A program made the position numbers and the translations under genes. From Pseudomonas synxantha BG33R (GTDB lineage: Bacteria; Pseudomonadota; Gammaproteobacteria; Pseudomonadales; Pseudomonadaceae): a stretch of DNA of 64,000 nucleotides. The stretch lies in NCBI RefSeq assembly GCF_000263715.2, contig NZ_CM001514.1, forward strand, positions 62,001 to 126,000, read 5' to 3'. The notes below the pieces were generated by a model, which saw only the letters and a list, made by a program, of their open reading frames with translations, ran no database searches and was not told the origin of the DNA. This document shows positions 26,605 to 36,747 of this stretch, piece after piece (the first letter of the stretch is position 1; every line of letters begins with the position of its first letter).

Positions 26605-27492
26605 ATGTCGACTCATGATACGTACTACGTACCAGCGCAAAGCAAATGGCCGATAATTGCCACGATTGGCCTGCTGGTCACCGTGTACGGCCTGGCGGTG
26701 TGGTTCAACGACTTGAAGGCTGCGCGCCCCGAATCCCACGGGCCGTGGATCTTTTTCGTCGGCGGTCTGTTATTGGCCTACATGCTGTTTGGCTGGTTCG
26801 GTGCTGTGATCAAGGAAAGTCGCGACGGGCTGTACAGCGCGCAAATGGACCGCTCGTTTCGCTGGGGCATGACCTGGTTCATCTTTTCGGAGGTGATGTT
26901 CTTTATCGCGTTCTTCGGTGCACTGTTTTATGTGCGGCACATGTCGGCGCCGTGGCTGGCAGGTGAGGGCTCTAAAGGCGTTGCGCATATGCTGTGGCCG
27001 AACTTCGAGTTCGCCTGGCCCTTGCTCAATAACCCTGACCCCAAGCTCTATCCTGCGCCTGAAGGCACCATCAGCCCGTGGGGCCTGCCGTTGGTGAATA
27101 CCATCCTGCTGGTGAGTTCCAGCGTGACCATCACCATCGCCCACCATGCCCTGCGTAAAGGCCATCGGGGTGCGCTGAAGATCTGGCTGGCGATCACCGT
27201 GCTGCTGGGCCTGGCGTTTCTCGGGTTCCAGGCCGAGGAGTACATCCACGCCTATAAAGAACTGGGCCTGACTCTGGGTTCAGGGGTATACGGCGCCACG
27301 TTCTTCATGCTAACGGGCTTTCACGGCGCCCACGTAACCATCGGCACCATCATTTTATTCGTGATGCTGATGCGCATCCTGCGTGGGCATTTCAACGCCG
27401 AGCACCAGTTCGGCTTCGAGGCGGCCAGTTGGTATTGGCACTTTGTGGACGTGGTGTGGATCGGGTTGTTTTTCTTTGTTTATGTGCTGTGA
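26605..27492 (+). CDS. coxC: Cytochrome c oxidase subunit III
   Basis: A 295-residue subunit III with seven predicted membrane helices. The first two (about 20-75) are separated by a hydrophilic region, then FIFSEVMFFIAFFGALFY, the TILLVSSSVTITIAHHAL helix, and the C-terminal GFEAASWYWHFVDVVWIGLFFFVYVL, the classic family end. Subunit III stabilises the catalytic core. AGGAGA precedes the ATG. The next gene downstream is convergent and ends six bases after this stop. Confidence 0.97.
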   Translation: MSTHDTYYVPAQSKWPIIATIGLLVTVYGLAVWFNDLKAARPESHGPWIFFVGGLLLAYMLFGWFGAVIKESRDGLYSAQMDRSFRWGMTWFIFSEVMFFIAFFGALFYVRHMSAPWLAGEGSKGVAHMLWPNFEFAWPLLNNPDPKLYPAPEGTISPWGLPLVNTILLVSSSVTITIAHHALRKGHRGALKIWLAITVLLGLAFLGFQAEEYIHAYKELGLTLGSGVYGATFFMLTGFHGAHVTIGTIILFVMLMRILRGHFNAEHQFGFEAASWYWHFVDVVWIGLFFFVYVL

Positions 27493-27498
27493 GGCGGA

Positions 27499-27702
27499 TT
27501 ACCAAGGCGCATGAGAGACCAGTTGGCCGCTGAAAAAGCCCCAGGCGATCAAGCCCACGGTGATCACGGCCAGTACCACACGCACGGTCAAGGCAGTGAC
27601 GAGGCGGTTGGAGTTGCCCTCGTCCTTGACCAGGAAGAACAGGCCACTGAACAGGCTCACGACAGTCGCGATCAGCATCATGGCAATGGCTGCTTTGAGC
27701 AT
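27499..27702 (-). CDS. DUF2909 twin-transmembrane protein
   Basis: A 67-residue protein with two membrane helices (about 3-24 and 36-58) joined by the polar loop KDEGNSNR. This is the DUF2909 pattern, somewhat like HIG1-type respiratory factors. It is encoded on the strand opposite to the rest of the oxidase operon, between coxC and the SURF1 gene. The same placement occurs as PA0109 in P. aeruginosa. A role in oxidase assembly or stability is plausible from location only. Confidence 0.8.
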   Translation of the reverse strand: MLKAAIAMMLIATVVSLFSGLFFLVKDEGNSNRLVTALTVRVVLAVITVGLIAWGFFSGQLVSHAPW

Positions 27703-27734
27703 GGTCTGGCTCCAGGGCTACAGAGGGAGGGGCG

Positions 27735-28499
27735 ATGAGATCCAGTATAGCCAGTGCCATGCAGCGCTTTCGTCCAGGTATCGCGCCGACGCTGGTGGTG
27801 CTGGTGTTGCTGCCGCTCATGGTGAGCCTGGGGTTCTGGCAACTGTCCCGTGGGCATGAAAAACAGCTGCTGGTGGAGCGTTATGCCGAGCGCCGCGCTG
27901 CCGAGCCGATCAGCAGCGCGCAGCTCAATGATATGGCCGACCCTGCCTTTCGCCGCGTCCATCTTCGCGGGCAATTAGACGCTGCGCACAGCGTATTGCT
28001 GGATAACCGTATGCGTGACGGCAAGGCGGGTGTCGAGCTGCTGCAACCCTTTCAGGACCAGGCCAGCGGCCTGTGGCTACTGCTTAATCGTGGCTGGTTG
28101 CCGTGGCCGGACCGGCGCACGCCGCCGGCCTTCTCCACGCCTGAGCAGGCATTGAATCTCGACGCGTGGGTGTACGTCGCCCCCGGCGAGACCTTCCAGC
28201 TGCATCCCGACCCTGCCAGCGCGCAATGGCCACGCTTGCTCACTGCACTGCATCCCGCCGCGCTGTGGAGCGAGCTGGGGCGCAGCGGCTTTGCCTACGA
28301 ACTACGTGCCGAAGCGGGCCCCGGTACGTACGAAACCACCTGGCCAATCGTTGCCATGGGCCCGGAAAAACACTTGGCCTACGCCGTGCAGTGGTTCGCC
28401 ATGGCACTGGCGTTGCTGGTGCTTTACCTCTACCTCGGATGGCACAACAAAAAGGAGAAGCCCCATGGGAGCGGCCATGAATCCACCCAGCACGTCTGA
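27735..28499 (+). CDS. SURF1 family oxidase assembly protein
   Basis: A 254-residue inner-membrane protein with the SURF1 layout: an N-terminal helix (PTLVVLVLLPLMVSLGFWQLSRGHEK), a periplasmic domain containing VLLDNR and LLLNRGWLP, and a second helix near the C-terminus (WFAMALALLVLYLYLGW). SURF1 helps insert haem a into subunit I. GGAGGGG precedes the ATG. The 3' end overlaps the next gene by 35 bases. Confidence 0.92.
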   Translation: MRSSIASAMQRFRPGIAPTLVVLVLLPLMVSLGFWQLSRGHEKQLLVERYAERRAAEPISSAQLNDMADPAFRRVHLRGQLDAAHSVLLDNRMRDGKAGVELLQPFQDQASGLWLLLNRGWLPWPDRRTPPAFSTPEQALNLDAWVYVAPGETFQLHPDPASAQWPRLLTALHPAALWSELGRSGFAYELRAEAGPGTYETTWPIVAMGPEKHLAYAVQWFAMALALLVLYLYLGWHNKKEKPHGSGHESTQHV

Positions 28500-29049
28500 A
28501 ACGCCGGACCGGCGCAAAGGGCGCTGGCAGCTGATTTTGATCCTCATGATGGTGATCGGTCCGATGGCGCTGGCCACCTTCATGTACAAGTTGCAGTTCT
28601 GGGTGCCGGACAGCCGCAGCTATCACGGTGAACTGATCGGCAACGGCCAGACCCGTGCCGATATCGGCGTGCAGGCCGGCGAAGGTCGGTGGCAACTGTT
28701 GGTCACTGCACCCACCGCCTGCGCCGCCGATTGCCAACAACTGGTGTACCTGGCGCGCCAGCTGCAAATCAGCCTTGGCCGTGATGCGTCCCGCGCCAAT
28801 CATGCCCTGGCGGCTGCGCAACCGCTGAGCACCGACTACGAGGCCAAGCTCAAGGCTGAATACCCACAACTGCAGCGCTACCCGCTGGATGTGTCGACCT
28901 TTGCCAGGAACGCCGCGGCGCCCGGCGAGGCTCAACTGTGGATCGTCGACCCCCACGGCAACCTGGTGCTGCGCTACGACGCCAAGGTCAAGGGCAAGGA
29001 CTTGCTCAACGACCTGCGCCTGCTGCTGAAACTGTCGAACATCGGATAG
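28465..29049 (+). CDS. Membrane-anchored SCO-like protein with CxxxC (PA0111-like)
   Basis: A 194-residue protein with one N-terminal membrane helix (LILILMMVIGPMALATFMY) and a periplasmic domain. Cys86-x3-Cys90 (TACAADC) matches the CxxxC spacing of the SCO copper motif, and WIVDPHGNLVLRY matches the SCO segment before the last strand. The conserved SCO histidine (as in VDHSG of the 31023 gene) is not found at the corresponding place. It is probably a diverged thioredoxin-fold assembly factor. AAGGAG at 28452 supports the ATG at 28465. Confidence 0.75.
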   Translation: MGAAMNPPSTSETPDRRKGRWQLILILMMVIGPMALATFMYKLQFWVPDSRSYHGELIGNGQTRADIGVQAGEGRWQLLVTAPTACAADCQQLVYLARQLQISLGRDASRANHALAAAQPLSTDYEAKLKAEYPQLQRYPLDVSTFARNAAAPGEAQLWIVDPHGNLVLRYDAKVKGKDLLNDLRLLLKLSNIG

Positions 29050-29059
29050 GGGCACCGTC

Positions 29060-30139
29060 ATGGCCAAGCCTGGATTTCGCCTCGCGCTGTTTGCCACCTT
29101 GCTGGCGCTGATCGTCGTGCTGCTCGGCGCCTATACCCGGCTGACCCACGCGGGGCTCGGCTGCCCGGACTGGCCCGGTTGCTACGGCTTTATCAGCGTG
29201 CCGCAAAGCGCAGCCCAGTTGGCCCACGCCGAACTGCATTTTCCGGATACGCCGGTAGAGGCCGATAAGGGCTGGGCAGAAATGACCCATCGCTACTTCG
29301 CCGGCACCCTGGGTCTGCTGATCGCGCTGCTGGCGGCGCGTGCGTGGAGCCATCGACGCGACCCGGGCCATCCGGTGAAGCTGCCATTGTTTGTATTGGT
29401 GGTGGTGTTCGCCCAGGCGGCCTTTGGCATGTGGACGGTGACCTTGAAGCTGTGGCCACAAGTCGTCACCGGGCACCTGTTGGGTGGTTTTGCGACCTTG
29501 AGCTTGCTGTTTTTGCTGACCCTGCGTTTATCCGGCGTGCTGCCGGCGCTGATCGTGCCCAGGCGCCTGCAATATTGGGCAACGGCGGGGCTGGTACTGG
29601 TAATCGGGCAGATCGCGCTGGGCGGTTGGGTCAGTTCCAACTACGCGGCCGTGGCCTGTGTCGACCTGCCGACCTGCCACGGCCAGTGGTGGCCGGCGGC
29701 GGATTTTGCCAATGGCTTTCACCTGACCCAGCATATCGGCCCCAATTACCTGGGCGGCCAACTTGATAGCGAGGCGCGCACGGCGATCCACCTGACCCAT
29801 CGCATCGGCGCGGTACTGGTCACCTTGGTGCTATTGGGGTTGGCCTGGCAACTGCGTGCAGTGGGCATGACGCGGTTGGCGGGCTTGCTGCTGATCGCCC
29901 TGTCTGCGCAAATCTGCCTGGGTGTGAGCAATGTGGCGTTCGGCCTGCCGCTGCCGGTGGCGGTGGGTCACAACGCGGGTGGAGCGGCCTTGTTGCTGAG
30001 CCTGGTGCTGGTCAATTACCACGCCCGCACGAGCCTGGTCCGGGTTCGCGACCCACTGCCGCTGGGTTGGCGGTTTGTCCCGCGCAAACAGGTATCAGGC
30101 CTGATCACCCTTAAAGGAGAGATGCCATGGCGACCCTGA
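29060..30139 (+). CDS. ctaA: Haem A synthase (COX15/CtaA)
   Basis: This membrane enzyme oxidises the C8 methyl of haem O to give haem A. The 359-residue protein has eight predicted helices in two related halves. The first half contains [19 protein letters not shown] and EMTHRYFAG, the second [21 protein letters not shown] and HLTHRIGA, giving the paired haem-ligand histidines and the cysteine pairs. GGGG precedes the ATG. It overlaps cyoE by 13 bases. Confidence 0.96.
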   Translation: MAKPGFRLALFATLLALIVVLLGAYTRLTHAGLGCPDWPGCYGFISVPQSAAQLAHAELHFPDTPVEADKGWAEMTHRYFAGTLGLLIALLAARAWSHRRDPGHPVKLPLFVLVVVFAQAAFGMWTVTLKLWPQVVTGHLLGGFATLSLLFLLTLRLSGVLPALIVPRRLQYWATAGLVLVIGQIALGGWVSSNYAAVACVDLPTCHGQWWPAADFANGFHLTQHIGPNYLGGQLDSEARTAIHLTHRIGAVLVTLVLLGLAWQLRAVGMTRLAGLLLIALSAQICLGVSNVAFGLPLPVAVGHNAGGAALLLSLVLVNYHARTSLVRVRDPLPLGWRFVPRKQVSGLITLKGEMPWRP

Positions 30140-31026
30140 TCGGCGCAGGTCACGATCGGGCAATCTGGCGTGACTATCTGGAGCTGACCAAGCCCAAAGT
30201 GGTGGTGCTGATGCTGATCACCTCGCTGGTGGGCATGTTCCTGGCCACCCGCGCTGGCGTGCCGTGGACGGTGCTGGTGTTCGGTAACCTGGGCATTGCC
30301 CTGTGTGCAGGCGGCGCGGCGGCGGTGAACCATGTGGTTGATCGGCGGATTGATGCGCTGATGGCGCGCACCCATAAGCGGCCACTGGCTGAGGGCCGTG
30401 TATCGCCCGCTGCAGCATTGGCCTTTGCGTTGTTGCTGGCGGTGGCGGGCCTGGCGCTGCTGTTGGCGTTCACCAACCCGCTGGCGGCCTGGCTGACATT
30501 GGCGTCGCTGCTCGGGTACGCGGTGATCTATACCGGCTTTCTCAAGCGAGCGACCCCGCAAAATATCGTCATCGGTGGCCTCGCCGGGGCAGCACCGCCG
30601 CTGCTGGGTTGGGTGGCCGTCACCGGGCATGTGAGTGCCGAGCCGCTGCTGTTGGTGCTGATTATCTTCGCCTGGACCCCGCCGCACTTCTGGGCCCTGG
30701 CCATTCACCGCAAAGAGGAATACGCCAAGGCCGACATCCCCATGTTGCCGGTCACCCATGGCGAGCACTACACCAAGGTGCATATCCTGCTATATACCTT
30801 CGCTTTGCTGGCGGTGAGCCTGATGCCCTATGTCATCCATATGAGTGGCGTGCTCTACCTGGCCTGCGCCCTGGTTTTGGGCGCACGCTTTCTGCAATGG
30901 GCCTGGGTGCTGTACCGTGGCACCCAGCCGCACGCGGCGATCAACACGTTCAAGTACTCTATCTGGTACTTGCTGTTGCTGTTTATCGCCCTGCTCGTAG
31001 ACCACTACTTACTGTTGAACCTATGA
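30127..31026 (+). CDS. cyoE: Protohaem IX farnesyltransferase (haem O synthase)
   Basis: A 299-residue UbiA-superfamily prenyltransferase that adds farnesyl to haem B, supplying CtaA. The first aspartate-rich site is [20 protein letters not shown], and the second region is [26 protein letters not shown]. Nine membrane helices are expected. AAAGGAG lies within the end of ctaA. The stop overlaps the next gene (ATGA), so ctaA-cyoE-senC are tightly coupled. Confidence 0.97.
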   Translation: MATLIGAGHDRAIWRDYLELTKPKVVVLMLITSLVGMFLATRAGVPWTVLVFGNLGIALCAGGAAAVNHVVDRRIDALMARTHKRPLAEGRVSPAAALAFALLLAVAGLALLLAFTNPLAAWLTLASLLGYAVIYTGFLKRATPQNIVIGGLAGAAPPLLGWVAVTGHVSAEPLLLVLIIFAWTPPHFWALAIHRKEEYAKADIPMLPVTHGEHYTKVHILLYTFALLAVSLMPYVIHMSGVLYLACALVLGARFLQWAWVLYRGTQPHAAINTFKYSIWYLLLLFIALLVDHYLLLNL

Positions 31027-31658
31027 CTCGAACTCAAAAAACCGTCTTCATCCTCGTGGCCCTGGTGGCGTTGATCATGGGCCTGACCGTCAACAAAGTG
31101 CTCTCGGGCAAAGGCCAGGGTGACCCCACCGCGCTGATCGACGCCGGCATCATCCTGCTGCCGCAAAGCCGCCAGTTGCCCGCAGTGAGCATGACCAACC
31201 AGGACGGCCAGCCGGTGCTGGCCAATGAATTGAAAGGCAAGTGGAGCCTGTTGTTCTTCGGCTACACCTTCTGCCCGGATATCTGCCCGACCACCCTCGC
31301 CCAGCTGCGCCAGATCAAGAGCGAGCTGCCCAAAGAGGCTGTGGATAAGTTGCAGGTGATTTTGGTCAGCGTCGATCCGAACCGCGATACTCCGGCCCAG
31401 CTCAAGCAGTACCTGGGTTACTTCGACCCGCAATTCCAGGGCCTGACCGGCGCGAATGTTGAGGATGTGCAGAAGGTTTCGAATGCCGTGAGCATCCCCT
31501 TCATTCCGGCAGATACCAGCAAGCCGAACTACACCGTGGACCACAGCGGCAACCTGGCGCTGATCGGCCCGGACGGTACCCAGCGTGGGTTTATCCGTGC
31601 GCCGTTGAACAACCAGAAGCTGGTAGCGCAGTTACCAGGCTTGCTACAGCGCAAGTAG
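31023..31658 (+). CDS. senC: SCO1/SenC family copper chaperone
   Basis: A 211-residue membrane-anchored thioredoxin-fold protein that delivers copper to CuA of subunit II. The copper ligands are Cys84 and Cys88 (CPDIC) and His174 (VDHSGN). The N-terminal helix covers residues 8-25. The ATG at 31023 overlaps the cyoE stop. It ends the oxidase operon; a REP hairpin follows within 20 bases. Its motif is complete, unlike the SCO-like gene at 28465. Confidence 0.95.
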   Translation: MTRTQKTVFILVALVALIMGLTVNKVLSGKGQGDPTALIDAGIILLPQSRQLPAVSMTNQDGQPVLANELKGKWSLLFFGYTFCPDICPTTLAQLRQIKSELPKEAVDKLQVILVSVDPNRDTPAQLKQYLGYFDPQFQGLTGANVEDVQKVSNAVSIPFIPADTSKPNYTVDHSGNLALIGPDGTQRGFIRAPLNNQKLVAQLPGLLQRK

Positions 31659-31673
31659 CAGGCAACACAAAGC

Positions 31674-31707
31674 AAATGTGGGAGGGGGCAAGCCCCCTCC
31701 CACATTT
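31674..31707. repeat. REP hairpin between cox operon and metQ
   Basis: AAATGTGGGAGGGGGC at 31674-31689 is the perfect reverse complement of 31692-31707, with a two-base centre. It sits between convergent operons and probably terminates or stabilises both transcripts. Confidence 0.9.
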
Positions 31708-31736
31708 TGATCTCCGGTGTGTTGGAGATCGGGGCA

Positions 31737-32507
31737 TCAGAACGCCGGCTTGATCGCGCCTTTGTACTTCTCTTCGATGAATTTTTTCACTTCAGGCGTG
31801 TGCAAAGCTGCAACCAGCTTCTTCACTGCGTCCGAATCCTTGTTGTCTTCGCGGGTCACCAGAATGTTCACATAAGGCGAGTCGCTGCCTTCGATGACCA
31901 GGGCGTCCTTGGATGGGTCCAGCTTGGCTTCCAGGGCGTAGTTGGTGTTGATCAGCGCCAGGTCGACCTGGGTCAGCACGCGTGGCAGGGTGGCGGCTTC
32001 CAGTTCGCGGAACTTAAGTTTTTTATCGTTGCCGGTGATGTCCTTGATGGTCGACAGGATGTTGGTCGGGTCCTTCAGGGTGATCAGACCGTTCTTGGCC
32101 AGCAGCAACAGCGCACGACCGCCGTTGGTGGCGTCGTTAGGGATCACCACGTTGGCGCCGTCAGGCAGGTCGGCCAGTTTCTTGTACTTGCTGGAGTAGG
32201 CACCCAGGGGTTCCAGGTGCACGCCGCCAACGCTCACCAGGTGAGTGCCCTTGGCCTTGTTGAACTCATCCAGGTACGGCTGGTGCTGGAAGAAGTTGGC
32301 GTCCAGGCGTTTTTCAGCCACTTGCACGTTTGGCTGCACGTAATCGGTGAAAACTTTGACCTGCAAATCCACGCCTTCTTTGGCAAGGGCAGGCTTCACG
32401 AATTCGAGGATTTCCGCATGAGGCACCGGCGAGGCGGCGACCTTGATCGTCTCGGCATGGGCGGAAAACGCGGCAACGGCAGCGAAGGCAACCAGTAGTT
32501 TTTTCAT
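31737..32507 (-). CDS. metQ: Methionine ABC transporter substrate-binding protein
   Basis: A 256-residue NlpA/MetQ-family binding protein. The signal peptide is KKLLVAFAAVAAFSAHA followed by ETIKVAASPVPHAEIL, the conserved mature start. There is no lipobox cysteine, so it appears to be a soluble periplasmic form. TNANFFQH-like (DANFFQHQPYLDEFN) and NPTNKPM-independent NDATNGGRALLLL segments bind the ligand. The start at 32507 has AGGAGC upstream. It is the last gene of metNIQ. D-methionine or other ligands are possible. Confidence 0.93.
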   Translation of the reverse strand: MKKLLVAFAAVAAFSAHAETIKVAASPVPHAEILEFVKPALAKEGVDLQVKVFTDYVQPNVQVAEKRLDANFFQHQPYLDEFNKAKGTHLVSVGGVHLEPLGAYSSKYKKLADLPDGANVVIPNDATNGGRALLLLAKNGLITLKDPTNILSTIKDITGNDKKLKFRELEAATLPRVLTQVDLALINTNYALEAKLDPSKDALVIEGSDSPYVNILVTREDNKDSDAVKKLVAALHTPEVKKFIEEKYKGAIKPAF

Positions 32508-32558
32508 CCAGCAAGCTCCTTGTTCGGGCATCTGCCGGCTGTGAGCCGGCAATGGCCG

Positions 32559-33233
32559 TTATTTTCGAGAAAAATGCACCACCAGCCTGTCGCCGACGGT
32601 TTGCAGAATTTGCACCAGGATCAACAGCATTACCACGGTGACTACCATCACATCGGTCTGGAAGCGCTGGTAACCAAAACGGATCGCCAGGTCACCCAGG
32701 CCACCAGCACCGACTACACCGGCCATGGCCGTGTAGGAAACCAGTGTAATCGCAGTCACCGTAATCGCCGCGAAAATGCCGGGGCGCGCCTCGGGCAACA
32801 AGGCGTTGGTGATGATCTGGCGAGTGCTTGCACCCATGGATTGGGTGGCTTCGATGATGCCGCGGTCGACTTCGCGCAGGGCCGTTTCTACCAGCCGCGC
32901 AAAGAATGGCGTAGCACCTACGACCAGCGGCGGGATCGCGCCGGCAACGCCCAGCGATGTACCGGTGATCAGGACGGTGAACGGAATCATCACGATCAAC
33001 AGGATGATGAACGGCAGCGAGCGCAGGATATTCACGATCAGCGACAGCAGCGCGTACAGGCCTTTTTGTTCGAACAGCTGGCGCGGGCTGGTCAGGAACA
33101 GCAGCACACCCAGAGGCAGGCCCAACAGCACGGTGAAGAACAGCGAGCCGAACAGCATGGTCATGGTGTCGCCGGTGGCGAGCCAGATTTCGGACCAGTC
33201 GATATTGGCAAAGAAGCTCAGGAAAACGTCCAT
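32559..33233 (-). CDS. metI: Methionine ABC transporter permease
   Basis: A 224-residue permease with five membrane helices and the MetI-family N-terminus (WLATGDTMTMLFGSLFFTVLLGLPLGVLL). The coupling helix EAA region is EVDRGIIEATQSMGASTRQIITNALLPEARPG. Its ATG overlaps the metN stop by one base (TGATG). Confidence 0.95.
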   Translation of the reverse strand: MDVFLSFFANIDWSEIWLATGDTMTMLFGSLFFTVLLGLPLGVLLFLTSPRQLFEQKGLYALLSLIVNILRSLPFIILLIVMIPFTVLITGTSLGVAGAIPPLVVGATPFFARLVETALREVDRGIIEATQSMGASTRQIITNALLPEARPGIFAAITVTAITLVSYTAMAGVVGAGGLGDLAIRFGYQRFQTDVMVVTVVMLLILVQILQTVGDRLVVHFSRK

Positions 33234-34240
33234 CAGCGCAGGACCTCCATGTGAACGTCGGCGGCGGTGAAGCGCGCAAACGCGGCGTCCATGTCACCGC
33301 CGGTGACGGCGAGGGTCAGTTGCCCGTAAGGGATGTCTTTGATGCGGTCGATACGACCGGCCAGGATGCTGTAGTCCACGCCTGTTTCGCGAGCGACGGT
33401 ACCTAGCAATGGCGCGTAGGTCGCATCGCCCTGGAACGTCAGGCGTACGATACGGCCCGGCACGTGGGCGAAGTCGTCGCGCTGCTCGCCTTCGTCAACC
33501 TGTTCGGCTTCCTGAACGAAACGCTTGGTGGTCGGATGCTTTGGGTGCAGGAACACATCGGCGACCGAACCTTGCTCGACGATCACGCCAGCGTCCATTA
33601 CTGCGACCTGGTCACACACGCGGCGGATCACATCCATTTCATGGGTGATCAGCACGATGGTCAGGTTCAGTTCGCGGTTGATCTCGGCCAGCAGTTGCAA
33701 AACCGACGCGGTGGTCTGTGGGTCGAGGGCGCTGGTGGCTTCGTCGCACAGCAGGATCTTTGGCTTGGTCGCCAGAGCGCGGGCAATACCGACGCGCTGT
33801 TTCTGACCGCCGGACAACTGCGCCGGGTACTTCCTGGCGTGGTCCGACAGGCCGACGCGAGCAAGCAGCTCAGCCACACGCTGGTCGATCTCCTTGCGCG
33901 ACAATTCACCGGCAAGCGTCAGTGGCAGAGCGACGTTGTCGGCCACGGTCTTGGACGCCAGCAGGTTGAAGTGCTGGAAGATCATCCCGACCTGCTGGCG
34001 GAAGCGACGCAGGCCGTTGGCATCCAGGGCGGTGACTTCTTCACCGTCGACCGTGATCTGCCCGCCGCTGGGTTCTTCCAGGCGGTTGATCAGGCGCAGC
34101 AGTGTGCTTTTACCCGCACCCGAGTGGCCAATCAGGCCAAACACCTGGCCATTGGCGACGCGCAGACTGGTGGGGTGCAGTGCGGGGATATCCTTACCGG
34201 CGACGCGGTAGGTTTTATGGACGTTTTGAAACTCGATCAC
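33233..34240 (-). CDS. metN: Methionine ABC transporter ATP-binding protein
   Basis: A 335-residue ATPase: Walker [10 protein letters not shown] (38-46), signature [15 protein letters not shown], Walker [13 protein letters not shown]. The C-terminal part from about 255 is the NIL (ACT-like) domain that binds methionine and inhibits transport from inside. The start is a GTG at 34240 ([12 protein letters not shown]), with AAGG upstream. The 265-bp gap to katE holds divergent promoters; I see no SAM riboswitch or MetJ box. Confidence 0.95.
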   Translation of the reverse strand: MIEFQNVHKTYRVAGKDIPALHPTSLRVANGQVFGLIGHSGAGKSTLLRLINRLEEPSGGQITVDGEEVTALDANGLRRFRQQVGMIFQHFNLLASKTVADNVALPLTLAGELSRKEIDQRVAELLARVGLSDHARKYPAQLSGGQKQRVGIARALATKPKILLCDEATSALDPQTTASVLQLLAEINRELNLTIVLITHEMDVIRRVCDQVAVMDAGVIVEQGSVADVFLHPKHPTTKRFVQEAEQVDEGEQRDDFAHVPGRIVRLTFQGDATYAPLLGTVARETGVDYSILAGRIDRIKDIPYGQLTLAVTGGDMDAAFARFTAADVHMEVLR

Positions 34241-34505
34241 GTAGCGAACCTTGTGGGGCGCATTGAAAAGGGATCAGCGGTTAGCCGGGCGCGCATTTTA
34301 GCCTGTCCATCTAGTGTTTCTTAGCATTTATTTCGTATCCATCCAGCGATTTGGCAATAACGAGACCAAAGGTCATAAAAAAGGAACGGCGCAAAACCCT
34401 GTCAGTCACTACTTAAGCAATTCGATCTCCCGGGTGCCGTGCCTGGGGTTTCGCTCAAACGAGCCGGGGACCGCTCTGGCCACTTTGACTAAGGAGTTTT
34501 GACTG

Positions 34506-36647
34506 ATGAGTACCAAGAAGCCAGCCACCCCGCCCAAGAGTGAAGTCGCGGGCACTGATACCCTGGACCGAGGCAATACCAACGCCAAATTGCAGGCGTT
34601 GGAAGAATTCCGTTCCGATGCGACCGGCCAGGCCCTGCGCACCAACCAGGGCGTGAAGATTTCCGACAACCAGAACAGCCTGAAAGTCGGCGCCCGTGGC
34701 CCTTCGCTGCTGGAAGACTTCATCATGCGTGAAAAGATCACGCACTTTGACCATGAGCGTATCCCTGAGCGCATCGTGCATGCCCGTGGTACCGGCGCCC
34801 ATGGTTATTTCCAGAGCTATGGTGACCATTCGGCGCTGACCAAGGCCGGTTTCCTGCGTACGCCCGAGCATAAAACGCCGGTATTCGCGCGTTTTTCCAC
34901 GGTGCAGGGCCCGCGCGGTTCCGGCGACACCGTGCGCGATGTGCGCGGTTTTGCCGTGAAGTTCTTCACCGACGAAGGCAACTTCGACCTGGTGGGCAAC
35001 AACATGCCGGTGTTTTTCATTCAGGATGCGATCAAGTTTCCTGACTTTGTACACGCGGTAAAACCTGAGCCGCACAACGAGATTCCTACCGGCGGCTCGG
35101 CACACGACACCTTCTGGGATTTCGTGTCGTTGCAGCCGGAGTCGGCGCACATGGTGATCTGGGCCATGTCTGACCGGGCGATTCCAAAAAGCCTGCGCGC
35201 CATGCAGGGTTTTGGTGTGCACACCTTCCGCTTGATCAACACCGACGGTAAATCCAGCTTCGTGAAATTTCACTGGCGCCCAAAAGTAGGCACCTGCTCC
35301 CTGGTATGGGACGAGGCGCAAAAGCTGGCCGGTAAGGACACCGACTATCACCGCCGTGACTTATGGGAATCGATTGAGAGCGGCGATTACCCCGAGTGGG
35401 AACTGGGTGTGCAGATCGTGGCGGAAGAAGACGAACACAAGTTCGATTTCGACTTGCTCGACCCGACCAAAATTATCCCTGAAGAGCTGGTGCCGATCAC
35501 GCCGCTGGGCAAGATGGTGCTCAACCGTAACCCGGATAACTTCTTCGCTGAAGTCGAGCAGGTCGCGTTTTGCCCTGGCCATATCGTGCCGGGCATCGAC
35601 TTTACCAACGACCCGCTGCTGCAAGGCCGCTTGTTTTCCTACACGGATACGCAGATCAGTCGGTTGGGCGGCCCCAACTTCCATGAGATTCCGATCAACC
35701 GCCCGGTGGTGCCTTTCCATAACGGCCAGCGCGACGCTCAACATCGCACCGTGATCGATAAAGGGCGGGCCTCGTACGAGCCGAACTCGATTGATGGTGG
35801 CTGGCCGAAAGAAACGCCTGCCGGTCCTGCCGATGGAGGTTTCGAGTCCTACTACGAGCGCGTCGATGCCAATAAGGTGCGCGAGCGCAGCGAGTCGTTC
35901 GGCGACCATTTCTCCCAGGCCACGTTGTTCTACAACAGCATGAGCCACCACGAGAAAGAGCACATCATCGCGGCCTACAGCTTCGAGTTGGGCAAGGTTG
36001 AGCGCGAGTTTATCCGGGCGCGCCAAGTCAACGAGATCCTGGCCAACATTGACCTGGAACTGGCCAAGCGCGTGGCGCAGAACCTGGGCTTGCCTGCGCC
36101 GACCAAAGGCACAGTGCCCGCACGTGAAACATCGCTGAAGGAATCACCGGCATTAAGCCAGGTGAATTTGCTGTCTGGCGATATCAAGACGCGCAAAGTG
36201 GCGATTCTGGCGGCTAACGGCGTTGATGGTGCGGCAATTGATGCGCTCAAGGCAGCGCTGGAGGCAGAGGGTGCCCATGCCAAGTTGCTGGGCCCGACTT
36301 CGGCGCCTGTGACCACTGCCGATGGCAAGACGCTACCCGTAGACGCTTCGATGGAAGGCATGCCGTCCATTGCCTTCGACGCGGTGTTTATCCCGGGCGG
36401 TAAGGAGTCGGTGAAGGCGTTGAGCGGCGATGGCGTGGCGTTGCATTACGTACTGGAAGCGTACAAGCACCTCAAGGCGATTGCGGTGGCCAGTGATGTG
36501 AAACCGTTGCTGGACTTGCTGAAGCTGGAAGCGGATGCGGGGTTGATCGTGGGCGCTGATGCCAAGGCCTTCAAGGCGTTCTTTGCTGCGATTGCCCAGC
36601 ATCGGGTTTGGGAGCGGGAGCCGAAATCCAAGGCGATTCCGGCTTAA
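34506..36647 (+). CDS. katE: Monofunctional catalase HPII (large subunit, clade II)
   Basis: A 713-residue haem catalase. The catalytic His is in [15 protein letters not shown], the Asn in [21 protein letters not shown], and the proximal Tyr region is [12 protein letters not shown]. An N-terminal arm of about 80 residues and a C-terminal DJ-1/PfpI-like domain (from about 555, [18 protein letters not shown]) mark the HPII type. AAGGAG precedes the ATG. Such catalases are usually RpoS-controlled. The gene stands alone between metN and the znu cluster. Confidence 0.96.
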   Translation: MSTKKPATPPKSEVAGTDTLDRGNTNAKLQALEEFRSDATGQALRTNQGVKISDNQNSLKVGARGPSLLEDFIMREKITHFDHERIPERIVHARGTGAHGYFQSYGDHSALTKAGFLRTPEHKTPVFARFSTVQGPRGSGDTVRDVRGFAVKFFTDEGNFDLVGNNMPVFFIQDAIKFPDFVHAVKPEPHNEIPTGGSAHDTFWDFVSLQPESAHMVIWAMSDRAIPKSLRAMQGFGVHTFRLINTDGKSSFVKFHWRPKVGTCSLVWDEAQKLAGKDTDYHRRDLWESIESGDYPEWELGVQIVAEEDEHKFDFDLLDPTKIIPEELVPITPLGKMVLNRNPDNFFAEVEQVAFCPGHIVPGIDFTNDPLLQGRLFSYTDTQISRLGGPNFHEIPINRPVVPFHNGQRDAQHRTVIDKGRASYEPNSIDGGWPKETPAGPADGGFESYYERVDANKVRERSESFGDHFSQATLFYNSMSHHEKEHIIAAYSFELGKVEREFIRARQVNEILANIDLELAKRVAQNLGLPAPTKGTVPARETSLKESPALSQVNLLSGDIKTRKVAILAANGVDGAAIDALKAALEAEGAHAKLLGPTSAPVTTADGKTLPVDASMEGMPSIAFDAVFIPGGKESVKALSGDGVALHYVLEAYKHLKAIAVASDVKPLLDLLKLEADAGLIVGADAKAFKAFFAAIAQHRVWEREPKSKAIPA

Positions 36648-36671
36648 ATTATCGGTTTTTTGTTAGATCGT

Positions 36672-36744
36672 CATCGCAGGCATGCCAGCTCCCACACTTG
36701 AATGTGTTCACCCTTCAAATGTGGGAGCTGGCTTGCCTGCGATG
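36672..36744. repeat. REP pair after katE
   Basis: CATCGCAGGCATGCCAGCTC at 36672 and its near-complement ending 36744 (TGTGGGAGCTGGCTTGCCTG from 36720) are inverted REP heads around a 23-base spacer, between convergent genes. Confidence 0.85.
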
Positions 36745-36747
36745 CTT

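Noticed and set aside
34241..34505. Possible SAM riboswitch or MetJ-type operator upstream of metN
   Set aside because: I found no hairpin set resembling a SAM riboswitch and no repeated MetJ box. Pseudomonads generally lack both.
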